DNA of 64,000 nt, taken from NCBI RefSeq assembly GCF_014643515.1, contig NZ_BMJP01000004.1, positions 248,001 to 312,000 on the forward strand, written 5' to 3'. Below the pieces are notes generated by a model that searched no databases, was not told where the DNA came from, and saw only the letters and a list, made by a program, of their open reading frames with translations. Position numbers and translations under genes: made by a program. Source of the DNA: Sphingomonas prati. GTDB taxonomy: Bacteria; Pseudomonadota; Alphaproteobacteria; Sphingomonadales; Sphingomonadaceae. How positions within the stretch are numbered: the first letter of the stretch is position 1; the number at the start of each line of letters is the position of its first letter. Below, piece after piece: positions 26,249-35,109 of the stretch.

Positions 26249-27309
26249 TGCGCCGGCTCTGGACCCTCCTTGCGCTCCTCCTGCTCGCCGCCGCGGCGCC
26301 GGTGGCCGACTTCCCGGTTGTCCGCCCCGGCGTGCCGCTCGCCTTCCCGGCGGACCACGGCGCCCACCCCGCCTACCGCACCGAATGGTGGTATGCGACC
26401 GGCTGGCTGCGCACCGCAGACGGGCGAAATCTGGGATTCCAGGTCACCTTCTTCCGCTCCCGCCTGCCCGTCGATCCGCGCAACCCCAGCGCGTTCAACC
26501 CCAGCCAGATCGTGTTCGCCCATGCCGGCCTGTCCGACCCCGCCACCGGCCGCCTCCTGCACGACCAGCGCTCCGCCCGCGCGGGCTTCGGTCTGGCGCA
26601 GGCCGCGACCGGCGACGCCGCGGTCGCGATCCGCGACTGGACGTTCCGCCGCACCTCCGCCGGCCGCTTCGAAACGCGCATCCCGGCCAAGGACTTCACG
26701 CTCGCGCTCAGCCTGACGCCCACCCAACCGCCATTCGCTCAAGGGGAGGCCGGCTACAGCCGCAAGGGTCCGAACCCCGCCGACGCCAGCCGTTACTACT
26801 CGGTCCCGCATCTGAAGGTCGCCGGCACCGTCCTGCGCGGCGGCCGCACCGTTCGCGTCACCGGCGAGGCGTGGCTCGACCGCGAATGGTCGTCGAGCTA
26901 CCTCGATCCGCGCGCCGCCGGCTGGGACTGGACCGGTCTCAACCTCGACGACGGCTCCGCGCTCATGGCGTTCCGCATCCGCGCCAAGTCCGGCGGCACG
27001 CTCTGGGCGGGCGGCTCGCTCCGCCGGCCGGACGGACGCATCGTCCGGTTCGCGCCCGGCGACGTGGCGCTCACCCCGCTCCGCCGCTGGCGCTCGCCCG
27101 GCACCGGCGCTGTCTATCCGGTCGAACAACTGCTCGCCGTCCGCTTGCCCGAGGGGATCCGCCGCTACCGCCTCACCCCGCTGTTCGATGCGCAGGAACT
27201 CGACGCGCGCAGCGGCGGCCTGCCGGTCTATTGGGAGGGCGCGGTGCGCACCCAGGGCGGGCGCGGCTATCTCGAACTCACCGGCTATGTCGCGCCGCTC
27301 GCCATCTGA
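26248..27309 (+). CDS. AttH-like lipocalin-domain protein (CrtC fold)
   Basis: A 353-residue secreted protein. The signal peptide is [20 protein letters not shown]. The body is the AttH/CrtC tandem lipocalin-like fold, with the hallmark YRTEWWYATGWL (about 44-55), the lipid-pocket strand NLGFQVTFFRS and WLDREWSSSYL in the second half. In other bacteria attH follows an ABC ATPase and FtsX permease, as here. The protein probably carries a lipidic or terpenoid cargo in the periplasm for that machine. The start shares one base with the permease stop (TGATG). Confidence 0.85.
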   Translation: MRRLWTLLALLLLAAAAPVADFPVVRPGVPLAFPADHGAHPAYRTEWWYATGWLRTADGRNLGFQVTFFRSRLPVDPRNPSAFNPSQIVFAHAGLSDPATGRLLHDQRSARAGFGLAQAATGDAAVAIRDWTFRRTSAGRFETRIPAKDFTLALSLTPTQPPFAQGEAGYSRKGPNPADASRYYSVPHLKVAGTVLRGGRTVRVTGEAWLDREWSSSYLDPRAAGWDWTGLNLDDGSALMAFRIRAKSGGTLWAGGSLRRPDGRIVRFAPGDVALTPLRRWRSPGTGAVYPVEQLLAVRLPEGIRRYRLTPLFDAQELDARSGGLPVYWEGAVRTQGGRGYLELTGYVAPLAI

Positions 27310-27399
27310 TTTTCCCCCACCCACGTCACCGGACCGCGGATCATCCGCATGGCATCGTGCCGCCCCGTGCGCTAGGATCGGCCGATAATGGGAGCAGGC

Positions 27400-27831
27400 A
27401 TGATGACGCGCACCGGCCGGCATAGGTCGGGCCTCATGAATCGGATCGGGCTGGCGGTTGCGGTCGCCGGCCTGCTGCTGTTCGCCGGACTCTGGATGGG
27501 CGCCCGCCGCGAAGCCGCCGCCCTGCGCGACTGGCAGACCGCGATGCTGCAACGGATTGCTCAGGCGGAGGCCAAACCCGGCGCATCCGCCCTACTCCCG
27601 AACGAAGCCGGCGAAGCGTTCGACCGGATCGTTGCCGCACGCGACGGCGCGATCGCCCGAACCGCGCTCGCCAGCGGCGCGTCCGGACCCGACCCCGCCC
27701 GCCCCACGCCCGCTGCGAACACCGAGGCCGAGATCTCGCGCCTCCGTGCCACACAAAGCACCGGCACCGCCGCTGGCGACGCGCGTATCATCGAACGCGA
27801 CAGCCGCGCCGCCTGGACCGGCTGGAAATGA
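27400..27831 (+). CDS. small inner-membrane protein with periplasmic tail
   Basis: 143 residues: a basic N-terminus (MMTRTGRHRSGLMNRIG), one membrane helix (LAVAVAGLLLFAGLWMGA, about 18-35), then a polar, Ala-rich, probably helical periplasmic stretch with Glu and Arg heptad-like spacing. No known family recognised. GGGAG at 27390-27394 supports ATG 27400 (or 27403) rather than ATG 27388, which contains the ribosome site. It overlaps the next gene, a lipoprotein, by 4 bases (ATGA). The architecture resembles the inner half of a two-protein spanin, but no phage genes are near. Confidence 0.6.
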   Translation: MMTRTGRHRSGLMNRIGLAVAVAGLLLFAGLWMGARREAAALRDWQTAMLQRIAQAEAKPGASALLPNEAGEAFDRIVAARDGAIARTALASGASGPDPARPTPAANTEAEISRLRATQSTGTAAGDARIIERDSRAAWTGWK

Positions 27832-28181
27832 CCGGTCGCCTTGTCCCGGCTACGATCGTGGCATGGCTCCTGACCGGTTGCGCCACAAAGCCCGTCCGCG
27901 CGGCCGCGAACATCCCGGTCCTGCTCGTCGGCCCTCCCGTCGCGAAGGCCACCACCCGGTCCAAGCCCGCCAAGCCAGCGGATACGGCAGTCACGCGCTG
28001 CCCCACCGCCGCCGACGTCCGCCGCCTCCGCGCCGCCCGCCCCAAGCCGCTCTGCCAGCAGACCATGCCCACCAGCCCGGCCGAGCGCGTCGCCCGCACC
28101 GCAGCTCAGCTCGGTCTCTACGAGGCGCGCGACGCCTGGGCCGACCAAGTCGAGGAGGCGCTCGCCCGCTGCGAACGCTGA
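27828..28181 (+). CDS. small putative lipoprotein
   Basis: 117 residues starting MTGRLVPATIVAWLLTGC. The LTGC lipobox puts the lipidated Cys at residue 18. The mature part is basic, with CPTAADVRRLRAARP and two further Cys residues (C55, C73 or thereabouts, and a C near the end) that could form a disulphide. Function unknown. Coupled to the upstream single-pass membrane protein by an ATGA overlap, so the two likely act together across the periplasm. Confidence 0.6.
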   Translation: MTGRLVPATIVAWLLTGCATKPVRAAANIPVLLVGPPVAKATTRSKPAKPADTAVTRCPTAADVRRLRAARPKPLCQQTMPTSPAERVARTAAQLGLYEARDAWADQVEEALARCER

Positions 28182-28300
28182 CGGGCGGCCTCGACTGGCC
28201 GCCGCGCCATACCGTTCTGCCGCGTCAGCCTTTTGGACGTGCGCCGCAAGACCGGGTCGGCCGTTCCAGTCCCGAACTTATCCCAGCGAAGGAAACCGCC

Positions 28301-28726
28301 ATGTCCGTTGATCCGATCTACAAGACCACCGCCACCGCAACCGGCGGCCGTGACGGCTCCGCCAAATCCGACGACGGCTCCGTCGACGTGAAGCTTGTCG
28401 TGCCCAAGGAAATGGGCGGCCCCGGCGGCGTCGGCGCCAATCCGGAGAAGCTGTTCGCGGCGGGCTATTCCGCCTGCTTCCTGGGCGCGATGAAGGCCGT
28501 CTCCGGCAAGGAGGGCGTAAAGGTCCCGTCCGACGCCACCGTCACCGCCGAAATCGGCTTCGGCCCACGCTCGGAAGGGGGCTACGGTATCACTGCCGAC
28601 CTGACCGTCTCGCTCCCCGGCGTCGATCGCGCGGACGGCGAAAAGCTGATGAAGGCCGCGCACGAGGTCTGCCCCTACTCCAACGCAACGCGCGGCAATG
28701 TCGATGTCGGTCTGACGTTGGCCTGA
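28301..28726 (+). CDS. ohr: organic hydroperoxide resistance protein Ohr
   Basis: A 141-residue OsmC/Ohr peroxidase. The first catalytic Cys is in GYSACFLGAMKAV (C60 or close) and the second in AHEVCPYSNATRGN near the C-terminus. Together with a conserved Arg and Glu they reduce organic and fatty-acid hydroperoxides with lipoamide. The Ohr-type opening IYKTTATATGGRDG separates it from OsmC. A ribosome site GAAGGAAA lies about 6 bases upstream. No OhrR gene is in the window. Confidence 0.93.
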   Translation: MSVDPIYKTTATATGGRDGSAKSDDGSVDVKLVVPKEMGGPGGVGANPEKLFAAGYSACFLGAMKAVSGKEGVKVPSDATVTAEIGFGPRSEGGYGITADLTVSLPGVDRADGEKLMKAAHEVCPYSNATRGNVDVGLTLA

Positions 28727-28732
28727 TCATAA

Positions 28733-28770
28733 AGACCGGAGTTGCGGGAACAGTCCCACAACCCCGGTCT
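28733..28770. terminator. hairpin between ohr and the EAL gene
   Basis: AGACCGG-GTTG-GGGA pairs with TCCC-CAAC-CCGGTCT (two single-base bulges) around ACAG. It lies between convergent genes and could serve both. No strong T run. Confidence 0.55.
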
Positions 28771-28799
28771 GGTCGCGCACTCGTTCCGAACAGTCTCCC

Positions 28800-29567
28800 T
28801 CAGGCGACCGCAGCCAGCGGCGGATCGGGCATCACGATCGTCGGCAGGCACCGAAAACCTGGTCGCGCCAGCAGATACCCTTGGAAATATCGCACGCCGA
28901 TCTCGCGCAATACGTCATACTCCGGAACGGTTTCGATCCCCTCTGCGATCACCCTGATATCCAGAGACTCGGCGATCCGCACGACACCCTCGACGATTAG
29001 GCGACGCGGCAGGCTGGCGTCGATCCCGCGGATCAGGTCCATGTCCAGCTTGATGAAATCCGTCTGGAAGTTCGCGAGCAGCCGCAATCCCGCATGCCCT
29101 GCCCCGAAATCGTCGATCGCGGTGGCGAACCCCATCTTTCGATAACTCTCGACGATGTTCGCGACATGGTCGGTGTCCGCCATCTCCTCGCTCTCGGTGA
29201 ACTCGAAGATCAGCCGGTCGGTCGGAAATTCCGTTGCATGCGCGGTCTTCAGCGTCAGTTGGATACAGGCGACGGGCGAGTAGACGGCATTGGGCAGGAA
29301 ATTGATCGACAGCCGCGCCTCCGTATCGAGGATCCCGGCCGCGACTGCATCTTCGATCGCCGCCACCCGGCACTGCTGGTCGAACGCATAACGGTCCTCG
29401 GGTGCTACACTACCCAGCACCTCACCCGCACCTTCGCCACTCGGCCCACGCACCAGCGCTTCGTAGGCGAACGGCAGTCCCGTCTCGGCATCGACGATCG
29501 GCTGGAACGCCATGGCGATGTCGAATGTCCGACGCTCCGTCCGACACGCTACGCACCCGGTCTGCAT
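28800..29567 (-). CDS. EAL-domain cyclic-di-GMP phosphodiesterase
   Basis: 255 residues with one EAL domain (about 18-245). The catalytic set looks complete: YEALVRG, SINFLPN (Asn), FEFTESE (Glu), AIDDFGAG (Asp-Asp), DFIKLDM (Lys) and AEGIE (Glu). It should hydrolyse c-di-GMP to pGpG. There is no GGDEF or membrane segment. A short N-terminal C-V-A-C motif (MQTGCVACRTERRT) could bind a metal or sense redox state. AAGGA six bases upstream favours ATG 29567 over ATG 29582. Confidence 0.9.
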   Translation of the reverse strand: MQTGCVACRTERRTFDIAMAFQPIVDAETGLPFAYEALVRGPSGEGAGEVLGSVAPEDRYAFDQQCRVAAIEDAVAAGILDTEARLSINFLPNAVYSPVACIQLTLKTAHATEFPTDRLIFEFTESEEMADTDHVANIVESYRKMGFATAIDDFGAGHAGLRLLANFQTDFIKLDMDLIRGIDASLPRRLIVEGVVRIAESLDIRVIAEGIETVPEYDVLREIGVRYFQGYLLARPGFRCLPTIVMPDPPLAAVA

Positions 29568-29736
29568 GTTCCGTCCTTCCATATTCTATGGAGGTAACGC
29601 ACGGAAGCTAACAACGGGTGAACGCGCTCCGGACCGCGAAGCCAACTTGCTGCAATGTCACGGAAAAGCTGGCCAGGCAGAGTGTTCGGTCTCCTCTCGT
29701 GGGCCCTGTCGTCACCAGCTATCCAAGCGAACCTGT

Positions 29737-30522
29737 TTACTCCGCGCTGCCCGGCTCGGCCATGTTGCGGTGCATGTGCGCCAGGATCGGCGCGGGTGTG
29801 ACATGCGCCATTGCGACCTGGATCTTGTTCTTCCAGCCGGACACGACGCTGTCCTTGCCCGCCATCACCGCGTCCCAGCCGTCGCGCGCCACGTCGCCGG
29901 CCTCGCTCTTGCTCTCCGACGTGCCGACCGACGTATCCATCATGTCGGCGCGGTCGAAGAACTCGGTCTCCACCGGGCCCGGCATCAACGTCGTGATCGT
30001 GACGCCCTTCGACCCCTTCAACTCGTCCCGGATCGCGTCGGTGAAGCTGTCCACGAACGCCTTCGTCCCGTTGTACACCGCCTGATAGCTGCCCGGGATG
30101 AACCCGGCGATCGATCCGGTGACCAGCACCTTGCCGTCGTCGCGCGCCACCATGTCGCGCAGCACGGACTGCAACAGATACAGCGTCCCGGTGATATTGG
30201 TGTCGACCACCCGCCGCCAGTCGGCGACGTCCTGATCGAGGAACCCCTTGCCCAGCCCGCGCCCGGCATTGGCGCACAGCAGGTCGATCGTCCGGCCGTT
30301 CGTCGCGGCGACCAGCGCATCGACGCCCTCGATCGTCGAGAGGTCCGCCTCGAGCGACTCCACGGCACCACCATGCGTCCGGAAATCGGCGGCGGCCGCC
30401 TCGATCAGCGCCTCGTCCGCCACGACCAGGATGTCGTAGCCATTCTCCGCGGCCAGGCTGGCGAGTTCGAAACCGATGCCCGTCGAGGCCCCGGTGATCA
30501 CGGCATATTTGCGTTCGGTCAT
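29737..30522 (-). CDS. short-chain dehydrogenase/reductase
   Basis: 261 residues, classical SDR. NAD(P) motif TGASTGIG (about 10-17), NAG in LLCANAGRG, catalytic Ser (VTGSIAGF) and YxxxK (YNGTKAF). The substrate is unknown; the family reduces or oxidises carbonyls and alcohols. It is the third gene of a stress-type operon with SRPBCC and zinc alcohol dehydrogenase genes. ATG 30522 is preferred because AAGGA lies 7 bases upstream; an ATG at 30537 would overlap the upstream gene. Confidence 0.88.
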   Translation of the reverse strand: MTERKYAVITGASTGIGFELASLAAENGYDILVVADEALIEAAAADFRTHGGAVESLEADLSTIEGVDALVAATNGRTIDLLCANAGRGLGKGFLDQDVADWRRVVDTNITGTLYLLQSVLRDMVARDDGKVLVTGSIAGFIPGSYQAVYNGTKAFVDSFTDAIRDELKGSKGVTITTLMPGPVETEFFDRADMMDTSVGTSESKSEAGDVARDGWDAVMAGKDSVVSGWKNKIQVAMAHVTPAPILAHMHRNMAEPGSAE

Positions 30523-30533
30523 GATGGGATCCT

Positions 30534-31733
30534 TCAAGCGGTGGCGGCAGCGGCCGAAGCCATGCCGGGTTTCAGCACGATCTTGGTCACGTCATTCTGT
30601 TCGTCGTGGAACATGCGGTACGCCTCGGCACCCTGTTCCAGCGGCATCCGGTGGCTGATCAGGAAGGTCGTATCGATCTTCTCCTCCATGATCGCGTTCA
30701 GCAGGCCGGGCAGGTAGCGTTGGACATGGGTCTGACCGGTCTTCAGCGTCAGCCCCTTCTCCATCAGCGCGCCGAGCGGGAACTTGTCGACGATCCCGCC
30801 ATAGACGGCCGGCATAGACACGCGTCCGCCCTTGCGGCACGCCACGATCGCCTGGCGGATCGAATGGATCCGGTCAGTGCCGAGGAACGTCGATTTCTTG
30901 ATCTGGTCGACGACATTGTCGACGAACAGCCCGTGCGCCTCCAGCCCCACGCTGTCGATGCACGCGTCCGGCCCGATCCCGCCGGTCATCTGCATCAGCG
31001 CGTCGTAGGTCGCGGTTTCCTCGAAATTGATCGTCTCCGCGCCGAACCGCCGCGCAAGTTCCAAGCGCTTCGGGAAATGGTCGATCGCGATCACCCGCGC
31101 CGCACCCATCAGGAACGCGGACTGCACCGCGAACAGCCCGACCGGCCCGCAACCCCACACCGCCACCGTATCGCCCGGCTCGATGTCGGCATTCTCGGCC
31201 GCCTGCCATCCGGTCGGCAAAATGTCCGACAGGAACAGTACCTTGTCGTCGTCCACCCCGTCCGGGATCACGATCGGCCCGACGTCGGAATAGGGCACAC
31301 GCACATATTCCGCCTGACCGCCGGCATAACCGCCCGTCATGTGGCTGTACCCGAACAGCCCGGACATCGGCTGCCCGTACAGCTTCTCGGCGATGTCTTG
31401 GTTGTCCGCCGGATTGCCGTTGTCGCACGCCGAGAATTGCTGCTTCCCGCAATGGTAACAGGACCCGCACGCGATCGTGAACGGCACGACGACGCGCTGG
31501 CCCTTCTTCAACGTGCTGCCGGGGCCAACCTCGACCACCTCGCCCATGAATTCATGGCCCAGAATGTCGCCCGCCTTCATCGTCGGGATATAGCCGTCGT
31601 ACAGATGGAGGTCGGATCCGCAGATCGCGGTCGACGTGACCTTGATGATCGCATCGCGCCTGTTGACGATCTCCGGATCGTCGACGGTATCGACGCGAAC
31701 GTCGTGGCGGCCGTGCCAGGCAAGTGCGCGCAT
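30534..31733 (-). CDS. zinc-dependent alcohol dehydrogenase (formaldehyde dehydrogenase-like)
   Basis: 399-residue medium-chain dehydrogenase. Catalytic zinc ligands are in TAICGSDLH (Cys), GHEFMGEV (His-Glu) and later residues. The structural zinc site has the reduced form [15 protein letters not shown] (about 89-103). The Rossmann motif is [14 protein letters not shown]. The shape matches the glutathione-independent formaldehyde/threonine dehydrogenase-like group common in stress operons. It lies 3 bases after the SRPBCC gene, and the SDR start is 11 bases downstream of its stop. Confidence 0.88.
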   Translation of the reverse strand: MRALAWHGRHDVRVDTVDDPEIVNRRDAIIKVTSTAICGSDLHLYDGYIPTMKAGDILGHEFMGEVVEVGPGSTLKKGQRVVVPFTIACGSCYHCGKQQFSACDNGNPADNQDIAEKLYGQPMSGLFGYSHMTGGYAGGQAEYVRVPYSDVGPIVIPDGVDDDKVLFLSDILPTGWQAAENADIEPGDTVAVWGCGPVGLFAVQSAFLMGAARVIAIDHFPKRLELARRFGAETINFEETATYDALMQMTGGIGPDACIDSVGLEAHGLFVDNVVDQIKKSTFLGTDRIHSIRQAIVACRKGGRVSMPAVYGGIVDKFPLGALMEKGLTLKTGQTHVQRYLPGLLNAIMEEKIDTTFLISHRMPLEQGAEAYRMFHDEQNDVTKIVLKPGMASAAAATA

Positions 31734-31736
31734 CGA

Positions 31737-32330
31737 TTAAACCTCCTTAGCCGCGGCTTGCGCCGGGTTCATCGCGTTGGTGCTGATCTCGCCGGTTTCC
31801 ATCAGCTGCTTAAACCGGCGCAGGTCGCGGCGTGCCTGGATCGCGGGCTCGCGCTGGAAAAGCTTCGCCACGATCTTGCCGACGACACCCGCCGGCGGAT
31901 CGTACAGGATCGTCGCGGTCACCACCGTGCCGCGCCCGCCCTGCGCCTCGACGAATTCTATCCGCCCGCTGTTCGGCACGTCGGCCCCCGGCGCGCTCTC
32001 CCACGCGATCAGCGAACCGGCTTCGTCCTCGGTCACCAATGCATCCCACTCGACCGTCTTGCCGGCCGGCGCGGCGACCACCCAGTGCGAGGTCGTCGCG
32101 TCCTTCACGTCGATCCGTTCGACATTCTCCATGAACGTCGCCAGGTTCGCGAAGTCGCGCCAATAGGCGTAAAGCTCGGTCCGCGGCCGGTTGATCGTCA
32201 CCGCGCGCGACGTGATCTGGTCGCCCGCCGTCTCGCGCATTCGCCCGCCGGTCTCGCCAGCCGGGTCGCCATGCTTGGATGTCGCGAGCGGCGCATCGTC
32301 CTGCCCGCTGTTCGTCGCGCCGTCGGTCAT
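31737..32330 (-). CDS. SRPBCC (cyclase/dehydrase-type) protein
   Basis: 197 residues. A polar N-terminal segment of about 55 residues precedes a START-like SRPBCC domain (about 60-170) with VTINRPRTELYAYWRDFANLATFM and later GRGTVVTATILYDPPAG. Such domains bind hydrophobic ligands. They are common, without known function, in sphingomonad general-stress regulons. ATG 32330 is chosen because a perfect AGGAGG lies 8 bases upstream; a longer in-frame ORF has no signal. A general-stress promoter lies just upstream. Confidence 0.83.
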   Translation of the reverse strand: MTDGATNSGQDDAPLATSKHGDPAGETGGRMRETAGDQITSRAVTINRPRTELYAYWRDFANLATFMENVERIDVKDATTSHWVVAAPAGKTVEWDALVTEDEAGSLIAWESAPGADVPNSGRIEFVEAQGGRGTVVTATILYDPPAGVVGKIVAKLFQREPAIQARRDLRRFKQLMETGEISTNAMNPAQAAAKEV

Positions 32331-32357
32331 CGCGAATGCCCTCCTGTTGCAAAGCCT

Positions 32358-32383
32358 AAACCGGTGCCGCCAGCGCCCGTTCC
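32358..32383 (-). promoter_or_regulatory. EcfG-type (general stress sigma) promoter
   Basis: On the minus strand: GGAAC, 17 bases, GTTT. This fits the alphaproteobacterial EcfG consensus (GGAAC-N16/17-CGTT) except for one base of the -10. It is 28 bases from the SRPBCC start, so it would drive SRPBCC-ADH-SDR as a stress operon. Confidence 0.6.
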
Positions 32384-32513
32384 GCGCGAATGTCCCAACA
32401 TGGATCAGCTTCCACCGCCGTGATCCGCCGCCTGCCAGTTCCGCCTTGCCGCATCGCGCAGGACCGGCGACATGCACTTCGTATAAAGTCACCGCATCAT
32501 CAGGAGCCCCCCG

Positions 32514-33902
32514 ATCCCCGACGATCCCACGCCCTCACCCGCCTCCCAACCGCCGATCGTCGATCATGTCGCGATCGTCGGCGGCGGCTTTGCGGGCGCA
32601 TTGATGGCCGTGAACCTGCTGCGCCACGAGGGGCCGCGCGCCACGCTGATCGAACGGCGCGCGCGTGTCGGGGTCGGCGTCGCCTATAGCGCCGCGCATC
32701 CCGACCACCGACTCAACGTCCGCGCCGGCAACATGAGCGCGCTGCCCGACGATCCCGGCCATTTCGATCGCTGGCTCGGCGTCCATCACCCCGACCATGT
32801 CGGCGGCTTCGCACCGCGGCTCGTCTACGGCCAATATCTGTCGGACATCCTGGCCGAGGCCGCCGCCCGCTCCGACGGCCGCCTCACGATCGTCCAGGGC
32901 GAGGCCACCGGCCTGACGCTCGACGAGAACCAGGCCGTCGTCACGCTCGCGGACGGCACCGCGATCGCCGCCGACGCCGTCGTACTGGCGTCCGGCAATC
33001 TGCCCCCGCACACCCCGCCCGGCATCGACCCGGACGCGTTGACGCGCGATCACTACGCCCCCGACCCATGGGCGGCCGACGTCGCGGACGACCTGTCGGA
33101 CGACGACACCGTCCTGCTGCTCGGCGGCGGCCTGACGATGGTCGACGTGGCGCTGCTTCTCGAAGCACGCGGGTTCCGCGGCCGCATCGTGGCCCTGTCG
33201 CGCCGCGGCCTCCTGCCCCGCCCGCACGGCGATCTTACCCCTGCCCCGCTGCCCGAACGCCCGCGCGGCCGCCCCTCCGCTCTGCTCGCGCAGGTCCGCG
33301 CGCGTGCCGCGACGGTCGGCTGGCGCGCCGCGGTCGACGCGCTCCGCCCGCATACACAGGCGGTGTGGCGCGCGACCGACCCGGCCGACCGGATGCGTTT
33401 CCTGCGCCACCTCCGCCCCTGGTGGGACGTCCACCGCCACCGCCTCGCGCCGCAGGTCGCGGACCGCATCGCCGCCCTGCGCTCCACGGGCCAGCTCGAC
33501 ATCGTCGCGGGCAAGCTCGTCGCGGTCGCCACGACGGACGCGCAACCCACCGTCACTTTCCGCCCGCGCAGTTCCGACGACACGACCACGCTCTCCATCC
33601 GCCGGATCGTCAACTGCACCGGCCCGCTCGGCGACATCGGCCGCACGACCGAACCGCTGCTCCGCGACCTGCTTGCCGGCGGCCGAATCCGGCCCGACCC
33701 GCTCCGTATCGGGATCGACGTCGATCCGCAGTCCGCGGTGCTGGAAGACACCGGCCGCGCGTCGGACCGGCTCTACGCAATCGGACCGATGACGCGCGGC
33801 ACCTTCTGGGAAATCGTCGCGGTGCCCGACATCCGCCACCAGACCTGGTCGCTCGCCCGCCGGCTGTCGAACGCGATGTGGGTCGGCGGCGAAGGGCTCT
33901 AA
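32514..33902 (+). CDS. FAD/NAD(P)-binding protein (HI0933/Ydhs-like), ATC start
   Basis: About 462 residues. The dinucleotide-binding motif VAIVGGGFAGALMAVNLL is near the N-terminus, followed by IERRARVGVGVAYS, the FAD-linked NVRAGNMSALP, a second Rossmann motif VLLLGGGLTMVDVAL (about 200) and VNCTGPLGD. It is a flavoprotein of the FAD-NAD(P)-binding family that includes hydroxyacylglutathione and siderophore-like oxidases; substrate unknown. No ATG, GTG or TTG occurs in frame before the first Gly-rich motif. The first codon with a ribosome site (AGGAG, 7 bases) is ATC 32514, encoding (M)PDDPTPSPAS. An ORF from TTG 32601 would lack the FAD motif. It converges on pcaF with one base between stops. 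Confidence 0.75.
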   Translation: MPDDPTPSPASQPPIVDHVAIVGGGFAGALMAVNLLRHEGPRATLIERRARVGVGVAYSAAHPDHRLNVRAGNMSALPDDPGHFDRWLGVHHPDHVGGFAPRLVYGQYLSDILAEAAARSDGRLTIVQGEATGLTLDENQAVVTLADGTAIAADAVVLASGNLPPHTPPGIDPDALTRDHYAPDPWAADVADDLSDDDTVLLLGGGLTMVDVALLLEARGFRGRIVALSRRGLLPRPHGDLTPAPLPERPRGRPSALLAQVRARAATVGWRAAVDALRPHTQAVWRATDPADRMRFLRHLRPWWDVHRHRLAPQVADRIAALRSTGQLDIVAGKLVAVATTDAQPTVTFRPRSSDDTTTLSIRRIVNCTGPLGDIGRTTEPLLRDLLAGGRIRPDPLRIGIDVDPQSAVLEDTGRASDRLYAIGPMTRGTFWEIVAVPDIRHQTWSLARRLSNAMWVGGEGL

Positions 33903-33903
33903 C

Positions 33904-35109
33904 TCACACCCGCTCGATCAGCATCGCGATCCCCTGACCCACGCCGATGCACATGCACGCCACCGCGTAGCGCCCGCCCGTCCGGTTCAGTTCTTCGACC
34001 GCGGTCATCACGATCCGCGCGCCCGACATGCCGAGTGGATGGCCGAGCGCGATCGCCCCGCCATTTGGGTTCACGCGCGGATCGGCCGGGTCCAGCCCCA
34101 GCGAACGCAGCACCGCGATCGCCTGCGCCGCAAATGCTTCGTTCAGCTCGATGACGTCCAGCTGCTCGATCCCGATCCCGCCGATCGCCAGCACGCGCCG
34201 AACCGCCTCGATCGGTCCGACCCCCATCACGCGCGGCGGGACACCCGCCGACGCCATCGCCACGATCCGCGCCCGCGGGGCGAGCCCATGTCGTGCCGCC
34301 GCCGCCTCTGACGCGACCAGCATCGCCGCCGCCCCGTCGTTCAGGCCGGATGCGTTGCCCGCGGTCACCGTTCCGTCGGGCCGCACCACGGGCTTCAGCG
34401 CGGCCAGCGCCGCCAGGCTCGTCGCGCGCGGATGCTCGTCCGCGCTGAACAGCACCGGTTCGCCCTTCCGCTGCGGGACCTCCACCGCCACGATCTCGGC
34501 CGCCAGCCGCCCGGTTGCCTGCGCCGCCGCGGTCCGCTCCTGGCTGGCCAGCGCGAACATGTCCTGGTCCGCGCGGCTGACCCCCCATTCGGCCGCGACA
34601 TTCTCAGCGGTCTCGGGCATCGAATCGACGCCGTAGGCCTGCCGCATCGCCGGGTTGACGAACCGCCAGCCCAGCGTCGTATCCTCGATCTTCTGCGCGC
34701 GGTCGAACGCACTACCCGCCTTCCCCATCACATACGGCGCCCGCGTCATCTGCTCGATCCCGCCGGCGATCATCAGTGCCGCGTCGCCGCTCCGGATCGC
34801 CTGCGCCGCCATGCCGACCGCATTCAGGCCGGACCCGCACAGCCGGTTCACCGTGCCGCCCGGCACCCCCTCCGGCAATCCCGCCAGCAGCACCGCCATC
34901 CGCGCGACGTTGCGATTATCCTCGCCCGCCTGGTTCGCGCAGCCCAGGATCACATCCTCGACCGCGTCCCAATCGACGCCGCCGTTCCGCGCAACCAGCG
35001 CGCGGATCGGCAGCGCGGCCAGATCGTCGGCGCGCACCGTCGAAAGCGCACCGTTCAGCCGACCGATCGGCGTCCGGATCGCATCGCAGACAAAAGCATC
35101 GGCCATCAT
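33904..35109 (-). CDS. pcaF: 3-oxoadipyl-CoA thiolase
   Basis: 401-residue thiolase that splits beta-ketoadipyl-CoA into succinyl-CoA and acetyl-CoA, the last step of the pathway. Nucleophilic Cys91 is in NRLCGSGLNAV. GGAIALGHPLGMSGAR holds the catalytic His, and CMCIGVGQG the second catalytic Cys. The opening ADAFVCDAIRTPIGR and EDVILGCANQAGEDNRNVAR are PcaF-like. GGGAG precedes ATG 35109, which overlaps the pcaDC stop; ATG 35106 follows directly. It is the final gene of the operon. Confidence 0.95.
   Translation of the reverse strand: MMADAFVCDAIRTPIGRLNGALSTVRADDLAALPIRALVARNGGVDWDAVEDVILGCANQAGEDNRNVARMAVLLAGLPEGVPGGTVNRLCGSGLNAVGMAAQAIRSGDAALMIAGGIEQMTRAPYVMGKAGSAFDRAQKIEDTTLGWRFVNPAMRQAYGVDSMPETAENVAAEWGVSRADQDMFALASQERTAAAQATGRLAAEIVAVEVPQRKGEPVLFSADEHPRATSLAALAALKPVVRPDGTVTAGNASGLNDGAAAMLVASEAAAARHGLAPRARIVAMASAGVPPRVMGVGPIEAVRRVLAIGGIGIEQLDVIELNEAFAAQAIAVLRSLGLDPADPRVNPNGGAIALGHPLGMSGARIVMTAVEELNRTGGRYAVACMCIGVGQGIAMLIERV

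Noticed and set aside
27458-28726. 422-codon ORF as an extended Ohr
   Set aside because: Only the last 141 codons match Ohr, and a good ribosome site precedes ATG 28301.
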